Below are positions 42,796 to 55,205 of a stretch of 64,000 bases of DNA, piece after piece. Location of the stretch: the NCBI RefSeq assembly GCF_000517545.1, contig NZ_BAIV01000005.1:124001-188000 (forward strand), in the 5' to 3' direction. The DNA comes from Bacteroides reticulotermitis JCM 10512. GTDB lineage: Bacteria; Bacteroidota; Bacteroidia; Bacteroidales; Bacteroidaceae. Position 1 is the first letter of the stretch, and every line of letters starts with the position of its first letter. The notes under the pieces were generated by a model. It had not been told where the DNA came from. It saw only the letters and a list, made by a program, of their open reading frames with translations, and did no database searches. A program made the position numbers and the translations under genes.

Positions 42796-45700
42796 ATGGC
42801 TTTTAGAAAAGAAAATAAGTCGAAGAGTAATTTCTCGAAGATCTCAATTGGACTGGCTTCTCCGGAAGAAATTCTAGAGAATTCGAGTGGTGAAGTTTTG
42901 AAGCCTGAAACCATCAATTACCGTACTTACAAGCCTGAGCGTGATGGCTTATTCTGCGAGCGCATCTTTGGTCCGATCAAGGACTATGAGTGCCATTGTG
43001 GTAAGTATAAGCGTATTCGCTATAAAGGTATTGTATGCGACCGTTGCGGTGTGGAAGTTACCGAGAAGAAGGTACGTCGCGAACGTATGGGGCATATTCA
43101 GCTAGTTGTGCCTGTAGCACATATCTGGTATTTCCGTTCGCTTCCCAATAAAATAGGTTACTTGCTGGGAGTGCCAACAAAGAAACTGGATTCTATCATA
43201 TATTACGAACGCTATGTCGTGATTCAGGCGGGTGTAAAGGCTGAAGACGGAGTAGCTGAATTTGATTTGCTTTCTGAAGAAGAATATCTGGATATTTTGG
43301 ATACACTTCCGAAAGATAATCAATACCTGGAAGATACAGATCCTAACAAATTCATCGCTAAGATGGGTGCAGAGGCTATTTATGATTTATTAGCCCGTCT
43401 GGATTTGGATGTACTGTCTTATGATTTGCGTCACCGTGCCAGCAATGACACATCGCAACAGCGTAAGAATGAGGCATTGAAACGTCTGCAGGTAGTAGAA
43501 TCGTTCCGTGCTTCACGTGGGCGTAATAAACCTGAATGGATGATTGTACGTATTGTACCGGTTATTCCGCCGGAATTGCGTCCATTGGTTCCATTGGATG
43601 GTGGCCGTTTTGCCACTTCCGACTTGAATGATCTCTACCGTCGGGTAATTATTCGTAATAACCGTCTGAAGCGATTGATCGAGATTAAGGCACCTGAAGT
43701 GATCTTGCGTAATGAGAAACGTATGCTTCAGGAATCAGTTGACTCACTGTTTGATAACTCACGTAAATCAAGCGCAGTGAAAACAGATGCCAACCGCCCA
43801 CTGAAATCTTTATCTGATAGTTTGAAAGGAAAGCAAGGACGCTTCCGTCAGAACTTATTAGGTAAGCGTGTGGACTATTCTGCACGTTCGGTAATTGTCG
43901 TTGGCCCGGAATTGAAAATGGGAGAATGTGGTATTCCAACGTTAATGGCTGCTGAACTTTACAAACCTTTTATCATCCGTAAGTTGATAGAACGTGGTAT
44001 TGTTAAGACTGTGAAATCTGCAAAGAAGATTGTAGATCGCAAAGAAGCGGTTATCTGGGATATTCTTGAGCATGTGATGAAGGGACATCCGGTCTTGTTA
44101 AACCGTGCCCCGACACTTCACCGCTTAGGTATTCAGGCATTCCAGCCTAAAATGATTGAAGGTAAGGCTATTCAGTTACACCCGTTGGCTTGTACGGCAT
44201 TTAATGCTGACTTTGACGGTGACCAGATGGCTGTTCACTTGCCTTTGAGTAATGAAGCTATTCTTGAAGCTCAAATGTTGATGCTTCAATCACATAATAT
44301 TCTGAATCCGGCGAATGGTGCGCCGATTACCGTACCTGCACAGGATATGGTTCTCGGATTATACTATATCACAAAACTACGTTTTGGCGCTAAAGGTGAA
44401 GGTTTGACTTTCTACGGCCCGGAAGAAGCTCTGATTGCTACAATGAAGGTAGAGTGGATATTCATGCTCCAGTAAAAGTTGTAGTGAAAGACCTTGATGA
44501 GAATGGCGAAATTGTAGATATTATGCGCGAAACATCTGTTGGACGTGTAATTGTGAACGAAATTGTACCGCCTGAAGCAGGATATATCAACGAGATTATT
44601 TCCAAGAAATCACTACGCGATATCATTAGTAATGTTATTAAAGTGTGTGGTGTTGCCAAAGCTGCTGACTTCTTGGATGGTATCAAGAATCTGGGTTATC
44701 AAACCGCATTTAAGGGCGGTCTGTCCTTCAACTTAGGTGATATCATTATTCCGGAGGAGAAAGAAAAACTCGTTCAAAAAGGATATGATGAAGTTGAGCA
44801 GGTCGTGAACAACTATAACATGGGTTTCATTACCAATAATGAACGTTATAATCAGGTAATTGATATCTGGACGCATGTGAACTCAGAATTATCGAATATT
44901 TTGATGAAGACTATTTCATCGGATGATCAAGGATTCAACTCTGTGTATATGATGTTGGATTCTGGAGCTCGTGGTTCTAAAGAACAGATTCGTCAGTTGT
45001 CCGGTATGCGTGGTTTGATGGCTAAACCGCAAAAAGCAGGTGCTGAAGGCGGACAGATTATTGAAAACCCTATTTTGTCGAACTTTAAAGAGGGACTTTC
45101 CGTGTTGGAGTACTTTATCTCTACCCACGGTGCTCGTAAAGGTTTGGCGGATACAGCGTTGAAAACAGCGGATGCGGGTTATTTGACTCGTCGTCTGGTT
45201 GACGTTTCTCACGACGTAATTATTACGGAAGAGGACTGTGGAACACTTCGTGGTTTAGTATGTGCTGACTTGAAAAACAATGATGAGGTTATTGCTACAC
45301 TATACGAACGTATCTTAGGTCGTGTTTCCGTTCATGATATTATTCATCCGACTACTGGTGAACTATTGGTTACTGGCGGAGAAGAGATCACGGAAGAAGT
45401 TGCTAAGAAAATTCAAAACTCTCCGATTGAGAGTGTGGAAATCCGCTCTGTATTGACTTGCGAATCGAAGAAGGGAGTTTGTGCTAAGTGTTACGGACGT
45501 AACCTGGCTACAAGCCGAATGGTTCAGAAAGGTGAAGCAGTTGGTGTTATTGCCGCTCAATCTATTGGTGAGCCGGGTACACAGTTGACTCTGCGTACTT
45601 TCCACGCCGGTGGTACTGCTGCAAATATTGCAGCTAATGCTACAATCATTGCTAAGAATGATTCCCGTCTGGAATTTGAAGAGCTTCGTACGGTAGACAC

Positions 45701-47078
45701 GGTTGATGGATCAGGACAAGCAGCAAAAGCAGTAGTAGGCCGTTTGGCTGAAGTTCGCTTTGTGGATGTAAATACTGGAATCGTTCTTTCTACGCATAAT
45801 GTGCCTTACGGATCTACCTTATATGTATCCGATGGAGATTTGGTTGAAAGAGATCAATTGATAGCCAAGTGGGACCCATTTAATGCGGTTATTATCAGTG
45901 AAGCAACTGGTAAGATCGAATTTGAAGGTGTTGTTGAGAATGTGACCTATAAAGTAGAGTCTGATGAAGCAACAGGTCTTCGTGAAATTATCATCATTGA
46001 ATCTAAAGATAAGACCAAGGTTCCTTCTGCTCATATATTCTCTGAAGCAGGCGAACTGATTCGTACATATAACTTGCCGGTAGGTGGTCACGTTATTGTA
46101 GAGAATGGCCAGAAGGTAAAAGCGGGTGAAGTAATTGTGAAGATCCCGCGTGCAGTAGGTAAGGCGGGTGACATTACGGGTGGTCTTCCTCGTGTTACGG
46201 AATTATTTGAAGCACGTAACCCATCCAATCCGGCAGTCGTATCTGAAATCGATGGTGAGGTTGCAATGGGTAAGATTAAGCGCGGTAACCGTGAGATCAT
46301 TGTTACTTCCAAGACTGGTGAGGTGAAGAAGTATTTAGTTGCATTGTCTAAACAGATTCTGGTACAGGAAAACGACTATGTACGTGCTGGTACTCCATTA
46401 TCTGATGGTGCGACTACACCTGCTGACATCTTGGCTATTAAAGGCCCTACAGCTGTACAAGAATATATTGTAAATGAAGTACAGGATGTATACCGTCTAC
46501 AAGGTGTGAAGATCAATGATAAGCACTTTGAGATTATCGTTCGTCAGATGATGCGTAAGGTACAGATTGAAGAGCCGGGCGACACTCGTTTCTTGGAACA
46601 GCAAGTGGTAGATAAACTTGAGTTCATGGAAGAGAACGATCGTGTTTGGGGCAAGAAAGTTGTGCTGGATGCAGGTGATTCTCAGAACTTACTGCGTGGT
46701 CAGATTGTAACTGCCCGTAAGTTGCGTGATGAGAATAGTATGCTGAAGCGCCGTGACTTGAAACCGATTGAGGTTCGTGATGCTGTTGCAGCCACGTCTA
46801 CTCAGATACTTCAAGGTATTACTCGTGCTGCTTTGCAGACATCTAGCTTTATGTCAGCTGCTTCTTTCCAGGAAACAACGAAAGTACTTAACGAAGCTGC
46901 TATTAATGGTAAGATCGATAAGCTGGAAGGTATGAAGGAGAATGTGATCTGTGGACATTTAATCCCTGCAGGTACTGGACAACGTGAATTTGAAAAAATT
47001 ATAGTCGGCTCTAAAGAGGAGTATGATCGGATCTTGGCTAACAAGAAAACGGTACTTGACTACAATGAAGTAGAATAA
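42796..47078 (+). CDS. rpoC: DNA-directed RNA polymerase subunit beta' (frameshifted in this sequence)
   Basis: 1427 aa after correction. The N-terminal zinc ribbon ([20 protein letters not shown]) and the catalytic [12 protein letters not shown] are present, and the second zinc site [15 protein letters not shown] lies in the C-terminal half. Homology jumps frame at about 44439: adding one T (GCTACAAT to GCTTACAAT) restores [20 protein letters not shown]. The unrepaired frame stops at 44475. Because rpoC is essential, a one-base deletion in the sequence is the likely cause. A strong terminator follows. Confidence 0.96.
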
Positions 47079-47098
47079 TACAATTCAATTGACTATAT

Positions 47099-47144
47099 GA
47101 AAGAGGAGTGATTGTCGCATGCGACATTCGCTCCTCTTTTTTTT
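47099..47144 (+). terminator. Strong intrinsic terminator of rpoBC
   Basis: AAAGAGGAG (47100-47108) pairs with CTCCTCTTT (47131-47139), enclosing a second perfect dyad TGTCGCATGCGACA (47113-47126). Eight T follow (47137-47144). Confidence 0.9.
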
Positions 47145-47284
47145 GAATATTTTTTTTAAGCGCACTTACTTTGTTGTCCGCTTGCTAGGGCTTTCTGTCT
47201 GTTTGGAAAACACCGCGGTATAAAACGTGTGATATTCAGAAAAAATGTGTTATTTTGCAGAATAACTTTTAAACGAATTAAGAC

Positions 47285-47593
47285 ATGGATGATCAATCTA
47301 ACAATGGACAACTTCAAATTGAATTAAAAGAAGATGTAGCTCAAGGTACATACGCTAATTTGGCTATAATCACTCACTCTAGTTCCGAGTTTATTCTGGA
47401 CTTTGTAAGAGTTATGCCGGGCGTTCCCAAAGCCGGTGTGCAGTCGCGTATAATTGTAGCTCCTGAACATGCAAAAAGATTGTTGCGTGCATTAGAAGAT
47501 AATATCGCAAAATATGAGCAAGTGTTCGGTAAAATCCGCACATCTGACGAGCAATCATTCCCGCCGATTGGGGGAATACAGGGAGAGGCGTAA
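47285..47593 (+). CDS. DUF3467 protein
   Basis: 102 aa small soluble protein (ELKEDVAQGTYANLAIITHS, then SEFILDFVRVMPGVPKA). The family is conserved in Bacteroidota and others, and is often found between rpoC and rpsL as here, but has no established role. No signal peptide or membrane span. It is separated from rpoC by a strong terminator, so it has its own promoter in the 140-bp gap (a TTATTTTG box near 47250 is one base off consensus). Confidence 0.9.
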   Translation: MDDQSNNGQLQIELKEDVAQGTYANLAIITHSSSEFILDFVRVMPGVPKAGVQSRIIVAPEHAKRLLRALEDNIAKYEQVFGKIRTSDEQSFPPIGGIQGEA

Positions 47594-47636
47594 ATTAGAT
47601 GTGCAAACTTTAAAAAATAAAAAATAAACGTAGTGC

Positions 47637-47667
47637 ATTGATTATTCAAATATTATTCGTATTTTTG
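47637..47667 (+). promoter_or_regulatory. Promoter of rpsL-rpsG-fusA and downstream ribosomal genes
   Basis: ATTG (47637-47640, one base off TTTG), 19-nt spacer, TATTTTTG (47660-47667, exact TAnnTTTG). About 65 bp before rpsL. Confidence 0.6.
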
Positions 47668-47731
47668 CAGCCCAAAATGTATACTTACGAAATTAATATA
47701 AACAATAATATAAATTAAAAAAAGAATTAAA

Positions 47732-48136
47732 ATGCCTACAATTCAGCAATTAGTAAGAAAAGGACGCGAAGTGCTGGTGGAGAAAAGTAAATCTCCAGCC
47801 TTGGATTCATGTCCTCAACGACGTGGCGTTTGCGTGAGAGTATATACTACTACTCCGAAGAAACCGAACTCAGCAATGCGTAAAGTTGCCCGTGTACGTT
47901 TGACTAACCAGAAAGAGGTGAACTCTTACATCCCAGGAGAAGGACACAACTTGCAGGAACACTCCATCGTATTGGTGCGTGGTGGTCGTGTAAAAGACCT
48001 TCCGGGTGTGCGTTATCATATCGTACGTGGTACACTTGATACAGCTGGTGTTGCCGGACGTACTCAAAGACGTTCTAAATATGGAGCTAAGCGCCCGAAA
48101 CCAGGTCAACCAGCTGCTCCTGCTAAGAAGAAATAA
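47732..48136 (+). CDS. rpsL: 30S ribosomal protein uS12
   Basis: 134 aa. The conserved decoding-centre loops [12 protein letters not shown] and [14 protein letters not shown] are both wild type, so no classical streptomycin-resistance change is visible. A C-terminal basic tail ends PAPAKKK. First gene of the str cluster. Confidence 0.98.
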   Translation: MPTIQQLVRKGREVLVEKSKSPALDSCPQRRGVCVRVYTTTPKKPNSAMRKVARVRLTNQKEVNSYIPGEGHNLQEHSIVLVRGGRVKDLPGVRYHIVRGTLDTAGVAGRTQRRSKYGAKRPKPGQPAAPAKKK

Positions 48137-48276
48137 GAATAATCTAATTTAATTTTAAGTAATAACTTTCGTTTTAGTTTGTTGGAGATGCTAATAGGTT
48201 GAGTAAATTCTCCGGAGGGAGAGTTGAAGAAGTCAAGAAGTAGACAACCAAGAACAAAAACATTATTTTCAAACAA

Positions 48277-48752
48277 ATGAGAAAAGCAAAACCAAAAAAA
48301 CGCGTGATTCTTCCGGATCCCGTGTTTAATGATCAAAAAGTTTCTAAGTTTGTAAACCATCTTATGTATGATGCAAGAAAAATACATCATATGAGATTTT
48401 TTATGCCGCTTTGGAAACTGTGAAGGCAAAACTTTCTAATGAGGAAAAAACGCCTCTTGAGATCTGGAAAAAGGCTTTGGATAATGTAACTCCGCAAGTG
48501 GAAGTAAAATCTCGCCGTGTGGGTGGGGCTACTTTCCAAGTTCCTACCGAAATCCGCCCAGACCGTAAAGAATCAGTTTCTATGAAGAACCTGATTATGT
48601 ATGCTCGTAAAAGAGGAGGTAAATCAATGGCTGATAAATTGGCTGCTGAGATTATGGATGCTTTTAATGAGCAAGGTGGCGCGTTCAAACGTAAAGAGGA
48701 TATGCACAGAATGGCTGAAGCAAATCGTGCTTTTGCACATTTCAGATTCTAA
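48277..48752 (+). CDS. rpsG: 30S ribosomal protein uS7 (frameshifted in this sequence)
   Basis: 158 aa after correction. The start [20 protein letters not shown] at 48277 is clear. The frame breaks at the A-run 48378-48382; one more A restores [20 protein letters not shown], after which the frame runs to the stop at 48752. Without repair it ends after about 49 codons. S7 nucleates assembly of the 30S head and is essential. It lies between rpsL and fusA. Confidence 0.95.
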
Positions 48753-48807
48753 TACTATAAGCTAAATACTATATAATTTAAGAACTTAAGGTAAAGGAAT
48801 TTATAAA

Positions 48808-50924
48808 ATGGCAAAGCAAGATTTACATTTGACGCGTAATATCGGTATCATGCTCATATTGATGCCGGAAAAACAACAACTTCTGAGCGTATTCTTTATT
48901 ATACAGGATTAACTCATAAGATTGGTGAAACTCATGACGGTTCCGCTACCATGGACTGGATGGCTCAGGAACAGGAGCGTGGTATTACTATCACGTCTGC
49001 TGCAACTACTACCAGATGGAAGTATGCCGGTGATATTTATAAAATCAACCTGATTGACACCCCAGGACACGTTGACTTTACTGCTGAAGTAGAGCGTTCA
49101 TTGCGTGTGTTGGATGGTGCTGTTGCTACATATTGTGCAGTAGGTGGTGTAGAACCACAGTCTGAAACAGTTTGGCGTCAGGCTGATAAATATAACGTAC
49201 CTCGTATCGGTTATGTAAATAAGATGGACCGTTCGGGTGCTAACTTCTTTGAAGTTGTGCGCCAGATGAAGGATATCTTAGGTGCAAACCCATGTCCGAT
49301 TGTTGTTCCTATCGGTGCTGAAGAAACTTTCAAAGGTTTGGTCGATTTGATCAAGATGAAAGCTATCTACTGGCATGATGAAACAATGGGTGCTGATTAT
49401 GACGTGGAAGAAATCCCAGCTGATCTTGTTGAAGAAGCAAACGAGTGGAGAGATAAGATGCTTGAAAAAGTAGCTGAATTTGACGATGCGTTGATGGAAA
49501 AATATTTCGATGATCCTTCTACTATTACTGAAGAAGAAGTATTGAGAGCTCTCCGCAATGCAACTGTTCAAATGGCAATCGTTCCAATGTTGTGTGGTTC
49601 TTCTTTCAAGAATAAAGGTGTTCAGACATTGCTGAACTACGTTTGTGCCTTCTTACCTTCACCGCTTGATACGGAGAATGTAATAGGAACAAATCCTGAT
49701 ACTGGTGCAGAAGAAGATCGTAAACCGTCTGAAGATGAAAAAACTTCAGCTTTGGCGTTTAAGATTGCAACTGACCCTTATGTAGGTCGTTTGACTTTCT
49801 TCCGTGTATATTCAGGTAAAGTAGAAGCAGGAACTTATATCTATAATACTCGCTCTGAAAAGAAAGAACGTGTTTCTCGCTTATTTCAGATGCATTCCAA
49901 TAAGCAGAATCCTGTTGACGTAATTAGCGCAGGTGATATTGGTGCGGGCGTTGGTTTTAAAGATATCCGCACAGGTGATACTCTGTGTGATGAATCGTTC
50001 CCGATTGTCTTGGAATCTATGGACTTCCCAGAACCGGTTATCGGTATTGCGGTAGAGCCTAAGACTCAGAAAGATATGGATAAACTTGCTAACGGACTTG
50101 CAAAGTTGGCAGAGGAAGATCCTACATTTACAGTGAAAACTGACGAACAGACAGGACAAACAGTAATTTCCGGTATGGGTGAACTACACTTGGATATTAT
50201 TATTGACCGTTTGAAACGTGAATTTAAGGTAGAATGTAACCAAGGTAAACCACAGGTTAACTATAAAGAAGCTATCACTAAGACAGTTGACTTACGTGAA
50301 GTGTATAAGAAGCAATCTGGTGGACGTGGTAAATTTGCTGATATCATCGTTAAGATTGGTCCAGTAGATAGCGACTTTACGCTGGGAGGTTTGCAGTTTA
50401 TCGATGAAGTTAAGGGAGGTAATATTCCAAAAGAATTTATTCCTTCTGTGCAGAAAGGTTTTCAATCTGCAATGAAAAATGGTGTATTGGCAGGCTATCC
50501 GTTAGATTCAATGAAAGTTGTTTTGGTTGATGGATCGTTCCACCCCGTTGACTCTGACCAGTTATCTTTTGAGATTTGTGCAATTCAAGCTTACAGAAGC
50601 GCTTGTGCTAAGGCTGGTCCGGTTTTGATGGAACCCATCATGAAGTTGGAGGTTGTTACTCCGGAAGAAAACATGGGTGATGTAATCGGTGACTTGAATA
50701 AACGTCGTGGACAGGTAGAAGGAATGGAATCCAGTCGCTCTGGTGCTCGTATTGTTAAAGCCTTAGTGCCACTAGCTGAAATGTTTGGCTATGTAACAGC
50801 CTTGCGTACGATTACTTCAGGACGTGCAACGTCTTCTATGACTTACTCTCATCATGCTCAAGTATCCTCTTCTATCGCGAAAGCAGTATTAGAAGAAGTG
50901 AAAGGACGTGCTGATTTACTCTAA
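48808..50924 (+). CDS. fusA: Elongation factor G (frameshifted in this sequence)
   Basis: 705 aa after correction. The start [15 protein letters not shown] at 48808 runs into a break at 48852; adding one G (ATGCTC to ATGGCTC) restores the G1 block [20 protein letters not shown]. The rest is continuous: switch [11 protein letters not shown]4 NKMD, and domains III-V through [11 protein letters not shown]. It catalyses translocation on the ribosome. A reading that starts at 48951 would lack the P-loop and is not the real gene start. Confidence 0.96.
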
Positions 50925-50936
50925 AAAATGATAGCA

Positions 50937-50964
50937 GCAGGCTAGCGAATGACTCTTAGCCTGC
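50937..50964 (+). terminator. Hairpin between fusA and rpsJ
   Basis: GCAGGCTA (50937-50944) pairs with TAGCCTGC (50957-50964), followed by CGCTTTATTTTATT. It probably gives partial termination, since no clear promoter for rpsJ was seen. Confidence 0.55.
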
Positions 50965-51007
50965 CGCTTTATTTTATTCATATATTATACTCAATAAAAA
51001 ACAGACA

Positions 51008-51313
51008 ATGAGTCAGAAAATTAGAATTAAATTGAAATCTTACGACCACAATTTGGTTGACAAGTCAGCTGAGAAGATTGTGAGAACTGTAAAAGCTACA
51101 GGTGCTATTGTAAGTGGGCCGATTCCTCTCCCCACGCACAAGCGTATCTTTACTGTAAACCGTTCGACTTTTGTTAACAAGAAGTCTCGCGAACAATTTG
51201 AATTATCCTCTTACAAGAGGCTGATTGACATCTATAGCTCAACTGCTAAAACTGTTGATGCTTTGATGAAATTGGAGTTGCCGAGTGGTGTGGAAGTGGA
51301 AATTAAAGTTTGA
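51008..51313 (+). CDS. rpsJ: 30S ribosomal protein uS10
   Basis: 101 aa. [18 protein letters not shown] at the start and the conserved [14 protein letters not shown] loop. Part of the 30S head and of NusB-S10 antitermination complexes. First gene of the S10 cluster. Confidence 0.98.
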   Translation: MSQKIRIKLKSYDHNLVDKSAEKIVRTVKATGAIVSGPIPLPTHKRIFTVNRSTFVNKKSREQFELSSYKRLIDIYSSTAKTVDALMKLELPSGVEVEIKV

Positions 51314-51331
51314 TAATTAAAAATTAGTGAA

Positions 51332-51949
51332 ATGCCAGGATTATTAGGAAAAAAAATCGGAATGACATCCGTTTTCAGTGCCGATGGTAAAAATGTACCA
51401 TGCACTGTTATCGAAGCAGGTCCTTGTGTTGTTACTCAAGTAAAGACTGTTGAAAAAGATGGCTATACAGCTGTACAGTTGGGCTTCCAAGACAAAAAGG
51501 AGAAGCATACAACTAAACCGTTGATGGGTCATTTCAAAAGAGCAGGAGTAACGCCAAAGAGACACTTGGCTGAGTTCAAGGAATTTGAAGCAGAGCTGAA
51601 TCTGGGTGATACTGTTACTGTAGAACTATTCAATGACGCTACTTTTGTAGATGTAGTTGGTACTTCTAAAGGTAAGGGTTTCCAAGGTGTAGTTAAAAGA
51701 CATGGTTTTGGTGGTGTAGGACAAGCTACTCACGGACAGCATAACCGTGCTCGTAAACCGGGATCTATTGGAGCTTGTTCTTATCCTGCAAAAGTATTCA
51801 AAGGAATGCGCATGGGTGGACAACTTGGTGGTGACAGAGTAACTGTTCAGAATTTGCAAGTATTAAAAGTAATCGCGGAACACAACCTTCTTTTGATTAA
51901 AGGTTCTATCCCTGGTTGCAAAGGTTCAATCGTTTTAATTGAGAAATAA
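51332..51949 (+). CDS. rplC: 50S ribosomal protein uL3
   Basis: 205 aa. [13 protein letters not shown] at the start, and the extended loop with [20 protein letters not shown] that reaches towards the peptidyl transferase centre. The stop overlaps the rplD start by one base. Confidence 0.98.
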   Translation: MPGLLGKKIGMTSVFSADGKNVPCTVIEAGPCVVTQVKTVEKDGYTAVQLGFQDKKEKHTTKPLMGHFKRAGVTPKRHLAEFKEFEAELNLGDTVTVELFNDATFVDVVGTSKGKGFQGVVKRHGFGGVGQATHGQHNRARKPGSIGACSYPAKVFKGMRMGGQLGGDRVTVQNLQVLKVIAEHNLLLIKGSIPGCKGSIVLIEK

Positions 51950-52575
51950 TGGAAGTTAACGTATATAACATTAAAGGTGAAGACACTGGGAGAAAGGTTA
52001 CGTTAAACGAATCTATCTTCGGAATTGAGCCCAACGACCACGCTATCTATTTGGATGTAAAACAATTTATGGCCAATCAGCGTCAAGGGACTCATAAGGC
52101 AAAAGAAAGAAGTGAAATAGCTGGTTCTACTCGTAAGATCGGTCGCCAAAAAGGCGGTGGCGGAGCTCGCCGTGGTGATATGAAATCGCCGCTTCTTGTT
52201 GGTGGTGGACGTGTATTTGGTCCGAAACCAAGAGACTACTTCTTTAAGTTGAATAAAAAAGTTAAGACATTGGCTCGTAAATCAGCTTTGTCTTATAAAG
52301 CTCAAGATAACGCAATCGTAATTGTTGAAGACTTCATCTTGGAAGCTCCTAAAACAAAGGATTTCGTTTCTATGACAAAAAATCTTAAAGTTTCCGATAA
52401 AAAGCTACTTGTAATTTTACCGGAAGCAAATAAAAACGTATATTTGTCAGCTCGTAACATAAAGAGTACTAATGTACAGACTGTCTCAGGATTAAATACT
52501 TACAGAGTATTGGATGCTGGGGTCGTTGTGCTTACTGAGAACTCTTTGAAAGCTATTGACAATATCTTAATTTAA
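51949..52575 (+). CDS. rplD: 50S ribosomal protein uL4
   Basis: 208 aa. The internal loop [19 protein letters not shown] lines the exit tunnel. In enterobacteria L4 represses the S10 operon; no comparable leader was found here. Confidence 0.98.
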   Translation: MEVNVYNIKGEDTGRKVTLNESIFGIEPNDHAIYLDVKQFMANQRQGTHKAKERSEIAGSTRKIGRQKGGGGARRGDMKSPLLVGGGRVFGPKPRDYFFKLNKKVKTLARKSALSYKAQDNAIVIVEDFILEAPKTKDFVSMTKNLKVSDKKLLVILPEANKNVYLSARNIKSTNVQTVSGLNTYRVLDAGVVVLTENSLKAIDNILI

Positions 52576-52576
52576 T

Positions 52577-52582
52577 AGGAGG
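52577..52582 (+). promoter_or_regulatory. Shine-Dalgarno sequence of rplW
   Basis: AGGAGG, 8 nt before the rplW ATG. One of only four strong examples seen among the genes of this window. Confidence 0.6.
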
Positions 52583-52590
52583 CTTAGATA

Positions 52591-52881
52591 ATGGGAATTA
52601 TTATTAAACCGTTAGTAACAGAGAAAATGACTGCAATTACTGATAAGCTTAATCGCTTTGGCTTTATTGTACGTCCTGAGGCTAACAAACTGGAAATTAA
52701 GAAGGAAGTTGAAGCTCTTTATAATGTTACGGTAGTTGATGTGAACACTGTAAAGTATATCGGAAAGAATAAAAGCCGTTATACCAAAGCAGGTATCATC
52801 AATGGTCGTACGAATGCTTTCAAAAAAGCAATCGTAGCATTGAAAGAAGGAGATACTATTGATTTTTATAGCAATATTTAA
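52591..52881 (+). CDS. rplW: 50S ribosomal protein uL23
   Basis: 96 aa. [20 protein letters not shown] at the start, with [16 protein letters not shown]. It sits at the tunnel exit and docks trigger factor and SRP. It has a strong Shine-Dalgarno sequence and lies 5 bp before rplB. Confidence 0.97.
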   Translation: MGIIIKPLVTEKMTAITDKLNRFGFIVRPEANKLEIKKEVEALYNVTVVDVNTVKYIGKNKSRYTKAGIINGRTNAFKKAIVALKEGDTIDFYSNI

Positions 52882-52886
52882 AAGAA

Positions 52887-53711
52887 ATGGCAGTACGCAA
52901 ATTTAAGCCCACAACACCGGGGCAAAGACATAAAATTATTGGTACTTTCGACGAAATTACTGCATCAGTACCAGAAAAGTCTCTTGTATATGGTAAGAAA
53001 TCATCTGGCGGTCGTAACAACGAAGGCAAAATGACAATGCGCTACATCGGTGGCGGTCATAGAAAGGTGATTAGAATTGTTGATTTCAAGAGAAATAAGG
53101 ACGGTGTCCCAGCAGTAGTGAAAACAATTGAATACGATCCGAATCGTTCGGCTCGTATCGCTTTGTTATATTATGCTGATGGAGAAAAAAGATATATCAT
53201 TGCTCCCAATGGATTGCAAGTTGGCACAACTTTAATGTCAGGTGAAACTGCAGCGCCAGAGATTGGTAATGCACTTCCTCTACAAAACATACCGGTAGGT
53301 ACTGTAATTCATAATATTGAATTGCGTCCGGGCCAAGGTGCTGCTCTGGTTAGATCTGCTGGTAATTTTGCTCAGTTAACTTCTCGTGAAGGTAAATACT
53401 GCGTAATTAAATTGCCTTCTGGTGAAGTAAGACAGATTCTTAGCACATGCAAGGCTACTATTGGTAGTGTAGGTAACTCAGATCATGGATTGGAAAGCTC
53501 AGGTAAGGCAGGACGTTCTCGCTGGAAGGGCCGTCGTCCTCGTACTCGTGGTGTCGTTATGAATCCTGTAGATCACCCAATGGGTGGTGGTGAAGGCCGC
53601 GCTTCAGGAGGACATCCAAGATCACGTAAGGGATTGTACGCTAAGGGACTTAAGACTAGAGCTCCTAAGAAGCATTCGTCTAAGTACATTATTGAGAGAA
53701 GAAAAAAGTAA
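52887..53711 (+). CDS. rplB: 50S ribosomal protein uL2
   Basis: 274 aa. Conserved [19 protein letters not shown] and the C-terminal [20 protein letters not shown] with the His needed for peptidyl transferase centre function. Binds 23S rRNA at the subunit interface. Confidence 0.99.
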   Translation: MAVRKFKPTTPGQRHKIIGTFDEITASVPEKSLVYGKKSSGGRNNEGKMTMRYIGGGHRKVIRIVDFKRNKDGVPAVVKTIEYDPNRSARIALLYYADGEKRYIIAPNGLQVGTTLMSGETAAPEIGNALPLQNIPVGTVIHNIELRPGQGAALVRSAGNFAQLTSREGKYCVIKLPSGEVRQILSTCKATIGSVGNSDHGLESSGKAGRSRWKGRRPRTRGVVMNPVDHPMGGGEGRASGGHPRSRKGLYAKGLKTRAPKKHSSKYIIERRKK

Positions 53712-53731
53712 TCTGATTAATTGAGTAAACT

Positions 53732-54001
53732 ATGAGTCGTTCATTAAAAAAAGGTCCATATATTAACGTAAAGCTTGAGCATAAAGTGCTTGCTATGAAT
53801 GAAGCTGGCAAGAAAGTGGTAGTTAAGACTTGGGCTAGAGCTTCAATGATTTCGCCTGATTTTGTAGGGCATACAGTTGCAGTTCACAATGGAAATAAAT
53901 TTATTCCTGTTTATGTTACCGAGAATATGGTAGGTCACAAGTTGGGTGAATTCGCGCCAACTCGTACTTTCAGAGGACACGCAGGTAACAAGAAAAGATA
54001 A
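53732..54001 (+). CDS. rpsS: 30S ribosomal protein uS19
   Basis: 89 aa. [18 protein letters not shown] at the start, and the core [18 protein letters not shown]. It lies in the 30S head and contacts the L5 bridge. Confidence 0.98.
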   Translation: MSRSLKKGPYINVKLEHKVLAMNEAGKKVVVKTWARASMISPDFVGHTVAVHNGNKFIPVYVTENMVGHKLGEFAPTRTFRGHAGNKKR

Positions 54002-54036
54002 TAGGAATTATTTGAAATAATAAAGTAATAAATATA

Positions 54037-54446
54037 ATGGGAGCAAGAAAAAAAATATCGGCTGAAAAGAGAAAAGAAGCCTTAAGACCATGTATTTTGC
54101 TAAATTGCAAAATGTTCCTACCTCACCACGTAAGATGCGCTTAGTTGCTGACATGGTTCGTGGAATGGAAGTGAACAGAGCGCTTGGTGTTTTGAAGTTT
54201 TCTTCAAAAGAGGCTGCTGCCAGAGTGGAGAAGTTGCTTCGCTCTGCAATTGCCAATTGGGAGCAGAAAAACGAACGTAAAGCAGAAAGTGGCGAATTAT
54301 ATGTAACTAAAATTTTTGTTGATGGTGGCGCAACTTTGAAAAGAATGAGACCGGCACCGCAGGGAAGAGGATACAGAATTCGCAAACGTTCAAACCACGT
54401 TACACTGTTCGTTGATTCTAAAAATAATAACGCAGATCAAAATTAA
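54037..54446 (+). CDS. rplV: 50S ribosomal protein uL22 (frameshifted in this sequence)
   Basis: 136 aa after correction. The start [16 protein letters not shown] at 54037 is followed by a break at the AA run 54084-54085. One more A restores [20 protein letters not shown], and the frame runs to 54446. The tunnel hairpin tip ([18 protein letters not shown]) is intact. It lies between rpsS and rpsC, 5 bp before rpsC. Confidence 0.95.
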
Positions 54447-54451
54447 GGTAG

Positions 54452-55183
54452 ATGGGACAAAAAGTTAATCCAATAAGCAACCGTTTAGGAATTATCAGAG
54501 GATGGGATTCTAACTGGTATGGTGGAAATGATTACGGTGATTCTTTGCTGGAAGATAGCAAAATCCGTAAATATCTTAATGCTAGACTTGCCAAAGCAAG
54601 TGTATCAAGAATTGTAATTGAGCGGACATTGAAGCTCGTTACTATTACTGTTTGTACTGCTCGTCCTGGTATTATTATCGGTAAAGGTGGCCAAGAGGTT
54701 GATAAATTAAAAGAGGAGTTGAAGAAGGTTACCGACAAAGATATTCAAATCAATATCTTTGAAGTGAAGAGACCTGAACTTGATGCTGTAATCGTGGCTA
54801 ACAATATCGCTCGTCAGGTTGAAGGTAAAATTGCCTATCGTCGTGCTATAAAAATGGCTATTGCCAATACTATGCGCATGGGAGCGGAAGGTATCAAAGT
54901 ACAGATTTCAGGACGTTTGAATGGAGCTGAAATGGCTCGTTCTGAAATGTATAAAGAAGGAAGAACCCCACTACATACTTTTAGAGCTGATATTGACTAC
55001 TGCCATGCAGAAGCATTGACTAAAGTAGGTCTTTTAGGTATTAAGGTGTGGATTTGTAGAGGTGAGGTGTTTGGTAAGAGGGAGTTGGCTCCGAATTTTG
55101 CGCAAAGCAAAGATAGTGGTCGCGGAAACAATAGTGGAAGCAACGGCGGAAAGAACTTCAAAAGAAAGAAAAATAATCGCTAA
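54452..55183 (+). CDS. rpsC: 30S ribosomal protein uS3
   Basis: 243 aa. KH domain motif [20 protein letters not shown] and the C-terminal [16 protein letters not shown] block. A Ser/Gly/Asn/Lys-rich tail extends the end. It forms the mRNA entry channel with S4 and S5. Confidence 0.98.
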   Translation: MGQKVNPISNRLGIIRGWDSNWYGGNDYGDSLLEDSKIRKYLNARLAKASVSRIVIERTLKLVTITVCTARPGIIIGKGGQEVDKLKEELKKVTDKDIQINIFEVKRPELDAVIVANNIARQVEGKIAYRRAIKMAIANTMRMGAEGIKVQISGRLNGAEMARSEMYKEGRTPLHTFRADIDYCHAEALTKVGLLGIKVWICRGEVFGKRELAPNFAQSKDSGRGNNSGSNGGKNFKRKKNNR

Positions 55184-55205
55184 ACGAATTTGAATTTTAG
55201 GAAAT

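Noticed and set aside
42796..47078. rpoC as a naturally split gene, or programmed frameshifting in rpoC, secY, rpsG, fusA or rplV
   Set aside because: No slippery heptamer with a following pseudoknot was seen, the breaks lie at unrelated places, and each is fixed by one base in a run. The number of affected essential genes in one window points to sequence error.
48951..50924. An N-terminally short EF-G starting at 48951
   Set aside because: It would lack the GTP-binding P-loop. The missing part is encoded at 48808-48950 in another frame, joined by restoring one G.
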